Source of the DNA: Burkholderia sp.
GTDB taxonomy: Bacteria > Pseudomonadota > Gammaproteobacteria > Burkholderiales > Burkholderiaceae
Length of the DNA stretch: 7,468 nt
Direction: 5' to 3'
NCBI GenBank assembly: GCA_028292565.1
Contig: JAQGMD010000033.1
Span: 1-7,468, forward strand
In this document: positions 6,894 to 7,468 of the stretch, piece after piece
Numbering within the stretch: position 1 is the first letter of the stretch
How the letters are laid out: the number at the start of each line of letters is the position of its first letter
Notes under the pieces: generated by a model
What the model saw: the letters and a program-made list of their open reading frames with translations, nothing else
Database searches by the model: none
What the model was told of the DNA's origin: nothing
Program-made: the position numbers and the translations under genes

Positions 6894-6926
6894 CTTGCTC
6901 GCTATACAACGTTGATATACAGCAAG
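6894..6926. promoter_or_regulatory. Imperfect dyad with palindromic core, possible operator
   Basis: CTTGCT (6894-6899) and AGCAAG (6921-6926) flank two TATA tetramers (6903-6906 and 6916-6919), which enclose the perfect 8-base palindrome CAACGTTG (6907-6914). The nested symmetry axes differ by a base or so, so this is imperfect. It sits about 100 bases before tyrS and 160 before the M23 start, suiting a regulator site or overlapping promoters. Confidence 0.35.
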
Positions 6927-6986
6927 GTTGAAAGAGAGCAGCGATTATACCAAACGGATGGTACGGACTTTTTCAAATTCGCACCT

Positions 6987-7468
<482 letters not shown>

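Noticed and set aside
6788..6928. Possible small gene starting with GTG in the M23-tyrS intergenic region
   Set aside because: About 46 codons are open, but there is no Shine-Dalgarno, no ATG and no recognisable protein; the open frame also extends upstream without a start. Chance is enough to explain it.

Overview
The window looks like core chromosome of a betaproteobacterium, probably of the order Burkholderiales and possibly Oxalobacteraceae-like. I infer this from the gene order, protein similarity recalled from memory and moderate-to-high GC; no search was run. There is no sign of a mobile element, CRISPR array, rRNA or tRNA.

Plus strand, left half. The window opens inside rplM (L13), followed 9 bases later by rpsI (S9) and a strong intrinsic terminator. 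Next comes argC (arginine biosynthesis). Closely spaced behind it are a membrane-anchored coiled-coil protein of the DUF6776 type and a bactofilin, probably one transcription unit. erpA (A-type iron-sulfur carrier) follows with its own TATAAT box and its own terminator. After it lies a DUF4399-type gene that appears broken: its signal peptide and its domain are in different frames, and an in-frame TAG cuts off its last strand.

Minus strand, right half. An M23 peptidoglycan endopeptidase gene is followed by anmK (anhydro-N-acetylmuramic acid kinase), pairing wall cleavage with recycling of wall sugar. The 91-base gap between them holds two hairpins. The second ends in a seven-T tract that runs straight into the anmK start codon, like a terminator or attenuator. 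tyrS diverges from the M23 gene across a 288-base intergenic region and runs off the right edge; its leader has a 12-base direct repeat and no visible Shine-Dalgarno.

Most of the window is ordinary housekeeping sequence. I do not see a clearly new system. The points most worth following up are the bactofilin/coiled-coil pair close to an M23 hydrolase, the terminator-like structure at the anmK start, the decayed DUF4399 gene and the repeated tyrS leader.
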